A stretch of 64,000 nucleotides of DNA from a bacterium (GTDB lineage Bacteria; Desulfobacterota; Desulfocorpusculales; Desulfocorpusculum). The DNA is taken from NCBI GenBank assembly GCA_037481695.1, contig JBBFLE010000016.1:21217-85216 (forward strand). The letters are read 5' to 3'. The notes beneath the pieces are model-generated. The model had not been told where the DNA came from and did not search any database. It worked only from the letters and a program-made list of their open reading frames with translations. The translations under genes and the position numbers were made by a program. Positions 48,005 through 56,786 of the stretch are shown here, in pieces (position 1 is the first letter of the stretch; the number at the start of each line of letters is the position of its first letter).

Positions 48005-50427
48005 AGTTCGTTCAATCTTCTTAGAGTCTCATCTATGCGGTCATTGATGGAGCCGGGCTCAAAGGCTCCATCCTCCTGTAGCTTGCCGGCTGGCACACCG
48101 GTTAAAATTTCCATGGCCTGATCCACGTTTTCCACTGCAAACACATGAAACTTCTTGCGCCTCACCGCATTGACTATTTCCATGGGCAGCATCAGATCCT
48201 GCAAATTGGCCGCTGGAATTATCACCCCCTGGCTGCCCGAGAGCCCCTGAAGCTTGCACACCTCGTAGAAGCCTTCGATCTTCCTGGTGACATCCCCCAC
48301 TGGGAGCACCTCCCCGTGCTGGCTTACCGCACCGGTCACAGCTATACCCTGCTCCACAGGCAGGTCGGCCAGGGCAGAAAGAAGCGCACACAATTCTGCG
48401 CAGGAAGCGCTGTCACCTTCCACGTCCTCATAGCTCTGCTCAAAACAAAGGCTGGCCGAGAGGGACAAGGGTTTGTCCTGGGCAAAGCGCCACCTTAAGA
48501 ATCCCGTAAGGATCAGGATTCCCTTGGTGTGGATGTTTCCCCCAAGTTTGGCCTCCCTCTCTATGTCCAGTACCCCGTCACGACCCAGGGAGATGCTGCC
48601 CGTAACCCTGCTGGGCCTGGCGAAAATGTGGTCTCCCAGATCATAAACCGAAAGCCCGTTGACCACTCCCACTGCCTTGCCCTGTGTGGATATGAGCAAT
48701 ACTCCCTGCTGAATCAGTTCCTGTATCTTTTCCTCTGGAAGATTGGAGCGTCTGGTCTTCTCCTGGATTGCCTGTTCCACATGGTTTACGTTTATGATGC
48801 TGGCTCCCTGTTCGCGGGCCCATATGTGAGCCTCACGCACTATGTCCTCCACTTCGGAAAGCTGCAGGGTCAGCTTCTCCTGGTGGCCGGCCAATTCCGA
48901 GCCATACTCCACCAGCCTGGCCATGCCCGTCCTATCAATGGGCAGCAGATTCCACTTCCGGCACACCGTAGCCAGATAGGAGCAGAAAGCCCTTAGCTCC
49001 TCGGGGCCCCGATCCATTTCATCGTCCAGATCTGCCTTTACCTTGAAGATCTTCCTGAATTGATCGTCATACATGTAAAGCATCTGGTGTAACCCGGGGC
49101 TTCCTATGAGAACGACCCTGCACTGAAGCGGGATAGGCTCAGGAGAGAGGCCCTTGGCAGTAACAACTCCCATCTGCTCACCCGTGTCCTCTATGCGGAT
49201 CTCTCCGAAGCGCAAAGCCCTCTTGAGAGCCTCCCAGGCCAGAGGCCACTGAAGCACATCTTCTGCCTGCAATATCAGGAAGCCCCCGTTGGCCTTGTGA
49301 ATGGCTCCGGGGCGGATGAGCTGGATGTCCGTGGTCAGTACCCCCATCTCCGCCCTTCTCTCCACCTTCCCAAACAAATTGGGATACGTAGGGTTGGGCT
49401 CCATGACCACAGGAGCACCCCCATCCGAGGCGTGCTCCACGAACAAATTGATCTTGTACCTGTCCCACGGAGATTCCCCCGGCGCTCCCATATCCTCCTG
49501 TCCCTCTTCCCAAGGGGCCAGTTCCTCAAGCCGGGCCAGCAAATCCTCCTGCATCTCTCCAAGAAAGTTTCTCACAGGCTCCACATCCCCATAGAGAGCT
49601 TCCATCCTCTGAAACAAGGGGGCCACGGTCTGCCGTGCCACCTCTTCACGAAGAGCAGCCTCCTTTTCTCGGAGATTCCTGTCCATTGCCTGCATCTCCC
49701 TGGCCACCCTGTTCAATTCTCCGTGAAGAGCATCCCCTATCTTTTCAAGCCTTGCACGCTCCTGCTCTCCCAGACTCCGAATCTCCTCATCACTGAGGGG
49801 ACGACCTTCCCGTGCAGCAGATATGGACATCCCCTCACCACCCACATGAAGCACAAACCCCTCGGCTTCCACCCTGCGCTCCAGGTCTCTGAGCAGTTCT
49901 GTGCGCGCCCTGTCAAGCTCGGCCTGAAGCTTATCCCTCAAAAGCTGGTACCCGTCTGCATGAAATGCCTTGGTCAACTCTGTTTGGATCTCCTTGACCA
50001 AGTTCTCCAGATCCTTTCTCAGTTGACGGCCCCTACCAGGAGGCAGGCATAGCACCTTTGGACGGTCCAAGTCCTTGAAGTCGTTCACATAAACCCAGTC
50101 AGGTGGCGTAGGAAGACCCTTGGCCACCCGGCTCAGGTAAGAAGTCACCAAGAAGGTCTTTCCTGTACGGGCCGGCCCCGAGACAAAAACATTGTAATCT
50201 CTCTCTGACACACGAGTGGCCAGTTCCAGAGCCCTCAAAGCCCTCTTCTGGCCCACTATCTCACCATCTAACTGTGGGATTTGATCTGTGGTGTCCGCTG
50301 GTATTTGGGAAGTCCGACAGGTGCCCCGTAAGGCCCTCCACGGCACCCTGGGCCCATTGAGGCCATGATTCCCTGTAGGCCTTTTCCCACGACTAAAGCC
50401 TGTTTTTTGCCATCTTTTCATCCGCAT
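47971..50427 (-). CDS. Lon-related ATP-dependent protease (AAA_32 plus Lon domain)
   Basis: 818 aa from the ATG at 50427; the frame extends 18 codons further without support. N-terminal AAA module (EIVGQKRALRALELATRVSERDYNVFVSGPARTGKT, Walker A), a long charged coiled-coil stretch (about residues 130-270), the second part of the ATPase core (GGFLILQAEDVLQWPLAW), and a C-terminal Lon protease domain with the catalytic serine in DSASCAEL and the lysine in GDVTRKIEGF. This is the LonB/LonC-like cytosolic family found in many anaerobes. It degrades damaged or regulatory proteins; no membrane helix is seen. Confidence 0.92.
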   Translation of the reverse strand: MRMKRWQKTGFSRGKRPTGNHGLNGPRVPWRALRGTCRTSQIPADTTDQIPQLDGEIVGQKRALRALELATRVSERDYNVFVSGPARTGKTFLVTSYLSRVAKGLPTPPDWVYVNDFKDLDRPKVLCLPPGRGRQLRKDLENLVKEIQTELTKAFHADGYQLLRDKLQAELDRARTELLRDLERRVEAEGFVLHVGGEGMSISAAREGRPLSDEEIRSLGEQERARLEKIGDALHGELNRVAREMQAMDRNLREKEAALREEVARQTVAPLFQRMEALYGDVEPVRNFLGEMQEDLLARLEELAPWEEGQEDMGAPGESPWDRYKINLFVEHASDGGAPVVMEPNPTYPNLFGKVERRAEMGVLTTDIQLIRPGAIHKANGGFLILQAEDVLQWPLAWEALKRALRFGEIRIEDTGEQMGVVTAKGLSPEPIPLQCRVVLIGSPGLHQMLYMYDDQFRKIFKVKADLDDEMDRGPEELRAFCSYLATVCRKWNLLPIDRTGMARLVEYGSELAGHQEKLTLQLSEVEDIVREAHIWAREQGASIINVNHVEQAIQEKTRRSNLPEEKIQELIQQGVLLISTQGKAVGVVNGLSVYDLGDHIFARPSRVTGSISLGRDGVLDIEREAKLGGNIHTKGILILTGFLRWRFAQDKPLSLSASLCFEQSYEDVEGDSASCAELCALLSALADLPVEQGIAVTGAVSQHGEVLPVGDVTRKIEGFYEVCKLQGLSGSQGVIIPAANLQDLMLPMEIVNAVRRKKFHVFAVENVDQAMEILTGVPAGKLQEDGAFEPGSINDRIDETLRRLNELYREYSPEEGD

Positions 50428-50553
50428 TTTCTCTCGGGAAGTTCTGGTGGAATTGTAGTACGGAGGAGCCCCAAGGGTCAAGGAGCCCTACCCGGCAAGA
50501 CACCCCAAAGGAGGCTTCATCAACTCAGGAGGCTTGTTTAGATCTCAGTTTAC

Positions 50554-51648
50554 TCAAGGCTCTTCCAGATCTTGCTTGAAGCGCTGTACCAAGGCTTTTA
50601 ACCTCTCAGCCTCTTCCATGCGGGCCACAAGAGTCTTTTTGCCTGCCCTGGCCACCACCAAGCCCTCCACCCCCAGGAGAGCTACCTTTTCTTGGGGATC
50701 TTCGCAGAAGACCAGATTTCTTGCCGAATTCTCAGAGAAAAGCTTCCCCCTGACCGCATTGCCCTTATCATCTTTGGGAAGAAGCTCCATTATGGAGGGC
50801 CATCCTCCCACGTCTTTCCACTGCCATGTGCCTACCACACACCTTATTTCCGTAGCCTTTTCCATGACACCGTAGTCCACCGAGACCGTATCCAAGAAAG
50901 AAAAAGCTCTTGATAGCGCATCAGGCCACTGTGGAGTGTCCCAGTGCTCCATGGCCTTGGAAAGCTCCTGGAAATGAACGGGAAGATGACGCTTTATCTC
51001 CTCAAGGATGGTCTGCACGGACCACACGAACATCCCAGAATTCCACATGAACCTGCCCGATTGCAAATAGGTCTTGGCTGTCTCCAGGTCAGGCTTCTCC
51101 CTGAACCTGAGAATCCTGTGATGGCGCACATGGCCGTCGCGCTGGAGTTCCTCACCCAACTCCAGATACCCATAACCAGTGGCTGGATGGGTGGGAGGAA
51201 TCCCGAAGGTATAGAGCGCCTTGCTGGAGCGGGCAGCCCTTACAGCCGAAGCCAGGGAGTCCTGGAATTCATTTACTGGCCAGATGAGATGGTCGGCTGT
51301 GAGAACCGCCATGACAGCCTCCCCGAACAACCTTTTACACACAAGAGCTGCCAGACAAACCGCAGCCGCCGTGTCCCTTCTCAATGGCTCCCCCAATATG
51401 TTCCTTTGGGGAAGCTCCGGCAGATCCCTGACCACAAGGGGAATCATCTCGGCCTTGGTTAGAACCAGGGTTCTATGCACAGGCACCATGCCCTCCAGCC
51501 TCTCCAGGCTCATGCGTAGCAGGCTTCTTTCATCCAGAATCCTCAAGAACTGCTTGGGTTTTTGCTCTGTGCTAAGGGGCCAGAAACGGGTGCCGGCCCC
51601 TCCTGCAAGAATGACCGCCACTAGATCTTGGGCATGGATTCTGGCCAT
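50554..51648 (-). CDS. manC: mannose-1-phosphate guanylyltransferase
   Basis: 364 aa from the ATG at 51648 (AAGGAG upstream); the longer frame to 51969 overlaps unrelated sequence. Nucleotidyltransferase signature AVILAGGAGTRFWPLSTEQKPKQFL, then EPLRRDTAAAVCLAAL and FREKPDLETAKTYL. It makes GDP-mannose from mannose-1-phosphate. It ends after the short left-handed helix domain and lacks the C-terminal cupin (type II phosphomannose isomerase) that many ManC proteins carry; that cupin appears instead on the glycosyltransferase two genes upstream. Last gene of the mannose operon. Confidence 0.93.
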   Translation of the reverse strand: MARIHAQDLVAVILAGGAGTRFWPLSTEQKPKQFLRILDERSLLRMSLERLEGMVPVHRTLVLTKAEMIPLVVRDLPELPQRNILGEPLRRDTAAAVCLAALVCKRLFGEAVMAVLTADHLIWPVNEFQDSLASAVRAARSSKALYTFGIPPTHPATGYGYLELGEELQRDGHVRHHRILRFREKPDLETAKTYLQSGRFMWNSGMFVWSVQTILEEIKRHLPVHFQELSKAMEHWDTPQWPDALSRAFSFLDTVSVDYGVMEKATEIRCVVGTWQWKDVGGWPSIMELLPKDDKGNAVRGKLFSENSARNLVFCEDPQEKVALLGVEGLVVARAGKKTLVARMEEAERLKALVQRFKQDLEEP

Positions 51649-51749
51649 AGTGTGTTCTCCTTCAGAATCTATTTCTGGGCAGCCCCTTGAAAGATCTCGG
51701 CACTCTGAGGCCTTTTGGGCGTTCTTGGCCGATTTCTTCTTAATCCTGT

Positions 51750-52715
51750 CTAGGGCGGCGCTTGGGCCAAGCCCAAAGCAGGCCTTTTCCTTGTGAGGCA
51801 AAGCTCCACAAGTCTCTCCATGGAAGCTGTACCAGCACAGATCACCGTGTCTGCTCCTCCCCAGTAAAGCTTTATGGTACCTTCTGGCTCCTCCACTGCC
51901 CCGCACGGAAAAACAACGTTGTGAACGTATCCTGTCAGTTCCCAAGGGTCCTCTGGTTGCAAAATCCACTCGTCTGCCACCCCAAGCACTCGAGACGGAT
52001 CCTCTAGATCCAGTAGTGCAACACCTGCCCTATACACTGCCCCATCCATGGTGCGAAACACGCCGTGGTATATGGTAAGCCATCCCCTGGGGGTCTTTAT
52101 GGGCGTTGGTCCGGGTCCTACCTTCATCTCGTCCCAATGGTATGGCATGGGGCCAATGAGCCTCTTGGAGTCCCCCCAATGAACCAGATCAGGGGACCTG
52201 GAGATCCAGATGGACCAGGGGGTTATTTCGGTGTGGGGTCTATCCAGCCTGGCATATAGACCCTGGAACCTCTCAGGGAAAAGCACCACGTTTCTGCAGT
52301 CTGCCTGGGTTATGAGGGCCACCCTTTCCACATCCTGAAAATCTTGGGTGCGTGCCAGACCAATGCGGACTCCATGTCGGGAGTACGCACTGTAGGTGAT
52401 CCAATAGAGGCCTTCCAGGAAACAGATCCTGGGGTCCTCCACCCCGAATTCCTCGTAAGGGCCAAAGATGGGATCCGTGGCCGGGACGAGAAATGGCCTT
52501 TGCCTCACCCGGAACTGAAAGCCATTTTCGCTTTCGGCTATGCCAAGTATGGAGCGCCCATTGCGAAGATGGGACCTGAAGACCATCAGGTACCTGTCTT
52601 TGCAGAGCACCACTGCCGCATTGTGTACAGTCTCTACCGGGTAAGGCACATGCTCTTTGGTGAGAATGGGATTGCCTGGATATCGCTTTACCAAGGGCTC
52701 TTCAAAGTCGGCCAT
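51750..52715 (-). CDS. GH130-family mannoside phosphorylase-like protein (copy A)
   Basis: 321 aa, five-bladed beta-propeller family. GH130 marks: KRYPGNPILTKEHVPYPVETVHNAAVV, GVEDPRICFLEGLYWITYSAYSRHGVRIGLART (catalytic aspartate in EDPR), ARLDRPHTEITPWSIWISRSPDLVHWGDSK and the late YHGVFRTMDGAVYRAGVALLDLEDPSRVLG. Members phosphorolyse beta-mannosidic bonds to mannose-1-phosphate or hydrolyse them. Its start overlaps the end of the glycosyltransferase-cupin gene by 14 bp. Mannose-1-phosphate would feed directly into ManC. Confidence 0.9.
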   Translation of the reverse strand: MADFEEPLVKRYPGNPILTKEHVPYPVETVHNAAVVLCKDRYLMVFRSHLRNGRSILGIAESENGFQFRVRQRPFLVPATDPIFGPYEEFGVEDPRICFLEGLYWITYSAYSRHGVRIGLARTQDFQDVERVALITQADCRNVVLFPERFQGLYARLDRPHTEITPWSIWISRSPDLVHWGDSKRLIGPMPYHWDEMKVGPGPTPIKTPRGWLTIYHGVFRTMDGAVYRAGVALLDLEDPSRVLGVADEWILQPEDPWELTGYVHNVVFPCGAVEEPEGTIKLYWGGADTVICAGTASMERLVELCLTRKRPALGLAQAPP

Positions 52716-54054
52716 AATCGTCCTCCAGACGCTCTATGTCATCCTCACCGAAATAATCTCCTGTCTGCACCTCTATGAAGACAAGGGGTTCGTCCCCCTC
52801 GTTGGCCACCCGATGCCATGCCCCCCTGGGGATGTCTATGGACTCCAGGATCTTTGGTCTTGATTCCTCTCCATTGAGTGTTACTACGGCCTTGCCAGCC
52901 ACGATGTACCAATGCTCTGCCCTTCTTTGGTGACGCTGAAGACTCAGTCTTTGACCTGGATACACTGTTATCCGTTTCACCTTATGCTGTGGGTCATCCA
53001 GCAACACCTGGTAATAGCCCCAAGGCCTGTGATCTTGCCTGGAACGCAAGGAGAGAATCCTCTTGTACACATTTAGGTAACCCTCCACCATTCGCCCAGA
53101 GCTGAAGCGTTCTTCCACCCACTTGCGGCAAGCCGACCGCTCCAGCCTCCCCACTTCAGCCAGTGCCTCCACAGCCTCCTCCACACAGGAGACCAGAAAG
53201 CCCGTGCGACCGTGCTCCACCACCTCAGGCATGCTCCCCCTGGCATAGGCCACAACAGGAGTGCCGCAGGCCATGGCCTCCACAACCGAAAGCCCGAAGG
53301 GCTCCTGGAATGCAATGGGGTGCAACAAGGCCAGGGCTCCTCCCATAAGCCTGTCCCTTTCCTGGGGACCTACACTGCCCACGTATATTATTCTCTGCCC
53401 GTCCAGGTGAGGCTCCACCTCCTGCCTGAAGCACTGCTGGTCCTGCACAATGCCAGCCAGGATAAGTTTCAGCCCGGCCTTCTTGGCTATGCGAATGGCA
53501 TCTCCAGGGCCCTTGTCAGGGTGGATCCTCCCCAAAAACAGCAGGTAATCTCCAGGCTGTGGGCAGAAGGTAAAACAATCCAGGTCTATGCCGTGGTATA
53601 TGGTGGCACAGTAGTCCAGATCCGGGTGTCTGTCCGCATTGCTGATGGCCACATAATAGGTGCGCCGATTGTATTTGCGATATACGTGCAGAATCTCAGG
53701 TGAAGAAAAACCATGAATCGTGGTCAAGACAGGGGGGGAAGTCATGCCAGAGTACGTGAGGGGCAGGAAATCAAAATGGTTGTGGATGAGATCAAACTCT
53801 TCGCTTCTTTCGAAAACCTCTGATATGTGAAGGCACTCCCAAACCTTAGGCACAATGGAAGGATCCTCTTCGTAACCAGCCGGACACACGGCAGCAAGTT
53901 TGCCTCTTGTCTGAGAGTCCTTTGTGGCAAAAAGCGTCACATCCACACCTCTGGCCACCAGGCCCTCGGTCAGCACCGAAACCACATTTTCCCAGGGCCC
54001 GTAGTGGCGGGGTGGAGTCCTCCAGGCAATGGGAGAAAGCATGGCCACCCTCAT
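52702..54054 (-). CDS. glycosyltransferase family 4 fused to a PMI-type cupin
   Basis: 450 aa. Residues about 1-335 are a GT-B glycosyltransferase: PPRHYGPWENVVSVLTEGLVARGVDVTLFAT, NHFDFLPLTYSG, GRIHPDKGPGDAIRIAKKAG and the donor-site motif HPIAFQEPFGLSVVEAMACGTPVVAYARGSMPEVV. Residues about 345-440 are a cupin of the type II mannose-6-phosphate isomerase kind: DHRPWGYYQVLLDD, YPGQRLSLQRHQRRAEHWYIVAGKAVVTLNGEE and DIPRGAWHRVANEGDEPLVFIEVQTGDYFGEDDIERLEDDYGR. The usual metal residues (H-x-R-RAEHW) are there. ATGA overlap with the upstream GH130 gene. Confidence 0.9.
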   Translation of the reverse strand: MRVAMLSPIAWRTPPRHYGPWENVVSVLTEGLVARGVDVTLFATKDSQTRGKLAAVCPAGYEEDPSIVPKVWECLHISEVFERSEEFDLIHNHFDFLPLTYSGMTSPPVLTTIHGFSSPEILHVYRKYNRRTYYVAISNADRHPDLDYCATIYHGIDLDCFTFCPQPGDYLLFLGRIHPDKGPGDAIRIAKKAGLKLILAGIVQDQQCFRQEVEPHLDGQRIIYVGSVGPQERDRLMGGALALLHPIAFQEPFGLSVVEAMACGTPVVAYARGSMPEVVEHGRTGFLVSCVEEAVEALAEVGRLERSACRKWVEERFSSGRMVEGYLNVYKRILSLRSRQDHRPWGYYQVLLDDPQHKVKRITVYPGQRLSLQRHQRRAEHWYIVAGKAVVTLNGEESRPKILESIDIPRGAWHRVANEGDEPLVFIEVQTGDYFGEDDIERLEDDYGRL

Positions 54055-55016
54055 GATTCCTTGCCCCCGTAAAGGTTGTGGGCCTTAAGCCATTCAAGAA
54101 GTTCGGTTATGCTCGCAGTGGCCACGGCCACACAAGTGTCAGCTCCTCCGTAGTACAGGTGAACCGTGTCGCCCTCCTGAACCCAACCGCAAGGGAACAC
54201 CACCTTATCCACGTCTCCAAAGCGCTCGTATTCCTGTTCAAGGCCGAAAATCCAGCTGTCTGAACGAGCCTTCACCCTCCTGGGATCTTCCAGGTCCAGA
54301 AGAGCCAGTCCCAGTCTATAGATGCATCCGCTGGCTGTGGTGCGCACACCGTGATACAAGATGAGCCATCCCTCCTGTGTTGCCAAAGGAGGCGCAGATA
54401 GACCTATCTTGTGGGCGTCCCACCATCCCCCTCTTCTGGCTTTGAGAAGGATTTGATGATCGCCCCAATGCTTCATGTCAGGAGAAAAAGAGATCCACAT
54501 GTGGGCGCCGGTGGAGCCTGATCCTGGCACCGGCCTGTGAATCATGGCCCATCTCCCCTGGAATCTCCTGGGGAAAAGCGCCGCATCTTTGTCCTCGGGG
54601 GGCATGACCGGCCCTAGCCGTTCAAAGCTCTGGAAATCCTCTGTAAGGGCAAGAGCCACCAGAGGACCTCCCAGGGAAAATGCCGTGTAGGCTATTACCC
54701 ACTTGCCCAGCTCTTCCACGAAGGTTATGCGAGGATCCTCTATCCCCCAAATTTCCTCGGGGTGGAGACGAGGCTCAGGGGCCATGGTGGGCTTGGCTTC
54801 GATGCGCCAATTGGTCAGGCCATCCTTGCTTCTTGCAGCTGTGAGGTGAGATATTCCCCTTCTATCCTCTACCCTGAGCAGAAGAAGGGTCTCGCTTCCC
54901 ACCTTGGTGGCACCTGCATTGAAAACCGAGTTGGCCCCGTATGGCAAATCCTTGGTGGTGATGATGGGATTGCCCGGGTAGCGCCTGAATATGTCCAGAA
55001 CCTTGGGATCATCCAT
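54051..55016 (-). CDS. GH130-family mannoside phosphorylase-like protein (copy B)
   Basis: 321 aa from the ATG at 55016; ATGs at 55049 and 55070 would overlap the phosphomannomutase end. GH130 marks: FRRYPGNPIITTKDLPYGANSVFNAGATKVG, WGIEDPRITFVEELGKWVIAYTAFSLGGPLVALALTEDF (catalytic aspartate), ALFPRRFQGRWAMIHRPVPGSGSTGAHMWISFSPDMKHWGDH and YHGVRTTASGCIYRLGLALLDLEDPRRV. It is clearly distinct from copy A, so the two probably have different linkage or chain-length preferences. Confidence 0.9.
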   Translation of the reverse strand: MDDPKVLDIFRRYPGNPIITTKDLPYGANSVFNAGATKVGSETLLLLRVEDRRGISHLTAARSKDGLTNWRIEAKPTMAPEPRLHPEEIWGIEDPRITFVEELGKWVIAYTAFSLGGPLVALALTEDFQSFERLGPVMPPEDKDAALFPRRFQGRWAMIHRPVPGSGSTGAHMWISFSPDMKHWGDHQILLKARRGGWWDAHKIGLSAPPLATQEGWLILYHGVRTTASGCIYRLGLALLDLEDPRRVKARSDSWIFGLEQEYERFGDVDKVVFPCGWVQEGDTVHLYYGGADTCVAVATASITELLEWLKAHNLYGGKES

Positions 55017-55026
55017 CCGCAGCTTT

Positions 55027-56382
55027 TTAACCTCCCTGTACCATGGCATCTTGGAGCACTTGCTCCACAAAAGCCCTTATCTCCATGAGTTGCCGATCAT
55101 CTTTGGCCTCGAAACGCAAGACCAGAACGGGGCTGGTATTGGATGCCCTCACCAAGCCCCATCCTCCAGGGAAAAGCACCCTAACCCCGTCTATGTCTAT
55201 TACAGGATGGCTTTTTCTGAGAATTTCTCGAACCCTCTCCACCACCTGGAACTTGTTGTCCTCTGAACAGGGCACCCTGATCTCTGGTGTGGCCACTGCA
55301 GGGGGCAGATCCTCCAGGTAAGAGGAAAGAGGTCTTTGGTCTCTTGAGAGGATCTCCAGAAGCCTGCAGGCAGCATAGAGCGCATCATCGTATCCGAAAT
55401 AGCGGTCTGCAAAAAAAAGATGTCCACTCATCTCGCCTGCCAGCAAGGCTTTTTCTTGTTTCATCTTACTCTTGATGAGAGAATGGCCTGTCTTCCACAT
55501 GACAGCCCTTCCCCCCCTGGAGGCGATGTCATCATACATGCGTTGGGAACATTTGACCTCCCCTATGAAAGTGGCACCTGGTGTGTTCTTCAAGATGTCC
55601 CTGGCAAAAATAACCATGAGCATGTCCCCGGGGATGACCTCACCCCTTTGGTCCACAACGCCCAAACGGTCCCCGTCCCCATCAAAAGCAATGCCCAGCT
55701 CCAGGTGCTCCTCCAAGACGATCTGCCTCAGATCAGAAAGATTCTCCAGGACCGTGGGATCAGGATCATGATTGGGAAATCTGCCGTCGGGCTCCATGTA
55801 AAGCTCTATGGGTGCGCATCCCAGGGCTTTAAGAACAACTCCTGCGGTGAGACCCACGGTCCCGTTGCCGCAATCCACGGCGAGCTTCACGGGCCTCTCT
55901 AGCCTCAGGTTGCCTGCCAGATGGCTGCAATAGGCACTCAGAACATCATGGCTGGACAGGCTCCCCTCTCCTGAGAGGAAACTGCCTTCCTCCACCATGC
56001 ACCTGAGTTCCTGAAGCTGTGCTCCGAATATGGTGTCTGTGCCCACGCACACCTTGAAGCCATTGTACTGGGGAGGGTTGTGGCTGGCAGTTATCATGAC
56101 TCCGCCGTCCAATCCCAGGTGTCGTATGGCAAAGTAAAGCACAGGAGTAGGGCACATGCCTGCATCTATTACATCAAGGCCAGATTTCAAAATCCCCCTG
56201 ATCAGCATTTCCCTGATTTGGGGAGAACTAAGCCTGCAGTCCCTCCCCACGACCACTGTTTTTCCTCCCCTGGCTCTCAGAAAAGTGCCGTATGCCCGCC
56301 CCAGGAGCTCCACCTCCTCAAGGGTAAAATCCTCTCCCACTATTCCCCGGACGTCATATTCTCTAAAGATTCCTGGATTCAA
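55027..56382 (-). CDS. manB: phosphomannomutase/phosphoglucomutase
   Basis: 451 aa from a TTG at 56382 with AGGAGG 10 nt upstream; a GTG three codons earlier (56391) is too close to that site. Four domains of the alpha-D-phosphohexomutase family: FREYDVRGIVGEDF, the phosphoserine loop GGVMITASHNPPQYNGFKVC, the metal loop FDGDGDRLGVVDQRG, the sugar loop GEMSGHLFFADRYFGYDDALYA and the phosphate loop VRASNTSPVLVLRFEA. Converts mannose-6-phosphate to mannose-1-phosphate for ManC. First of five tightly packed genes ending with manC. Confidence 0.94.
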   Translation of the reverse strand: MNPGIFREYDVRGIVGEDFTLEEVELLGRAYGTFLRARGGKTVVVGRDCRLSSPQIREMLIRGILKSGLDVIDAGMCPTPVLYFAIRHLGLDGGVMITASHNPPQYNGFKVCVGTDTIFGAQLQELRCMVEEGSFLSGEGSLSSHDVLSAYCSHLAGNLRLERPVKLAVDCGNGTVGLTAGVVLKALGCAPIELYMEPDGRFPNHDPDPTVLENLSDLRQIVLEEHLELGIAFDGDGDRLGVVDQRGEVIPGDMLMVIFARDILKNTPGATFIGEVKCSQRMYDDIASRGGRAVMWKTGHSLIKSKMKQEKALLAGEMSGHLFFADRYFGYDDALYAACRLLEILSRDQRPLSSYLEDLPPAVATPEIRVPCSEDNKFQVVERVREILRKSHPVIDIDGVRVLFPGGWGLVRASNTSPVLVLRFEAKDDRQLMEIRAFVEQVLQDAMVQGG

Positions 56383-56391
56383 GGCTGCCAC

Positions 56392-56786
56392 TCCTCCTTT
56401 TACGAACTCTGCCCACCCTTGCTCACCTCACCCCTTAGGCTCCCAAATGGACCTTGGTTCCCAGAGCTTGAGTCAGTTCAAAAGGCACACCGGCCTTGGC
56501 TCTGACACCCAGAAATGTTTCAAACCATCTCGGATCTGAGCATGCACAGCACTTGGGAATCATTGGCTTCCAAGGAGCTCTGGTCAGGCCAAAGACCAGG
56601 ATAAGCTTAACTCATTGACCAGGTTCCGTGATGTTGGGGACCATCTCCAAAACCCCTTGCCGAAACTTGCTCTTTTCAGGGTCCACACCTGGTTCAACTC
56701 CAATAGGATCAGGGTCGTGTGTCAGGATATGGACAGGCCATGGCCTTGTCCACTCTCTTTGGATGAGGCCGAGCAGACATCCTTGC
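56392..56786. other. 395-bp intergenic region in the mannose cluster
   Basis: Separates the two glycosyltransferase genes upstream from the phosphomannomutase group (all - strand). Probably holds a second promoter for the five-gene block, but I see no clear boxes, terminator or gene. Confidence 0.4.
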
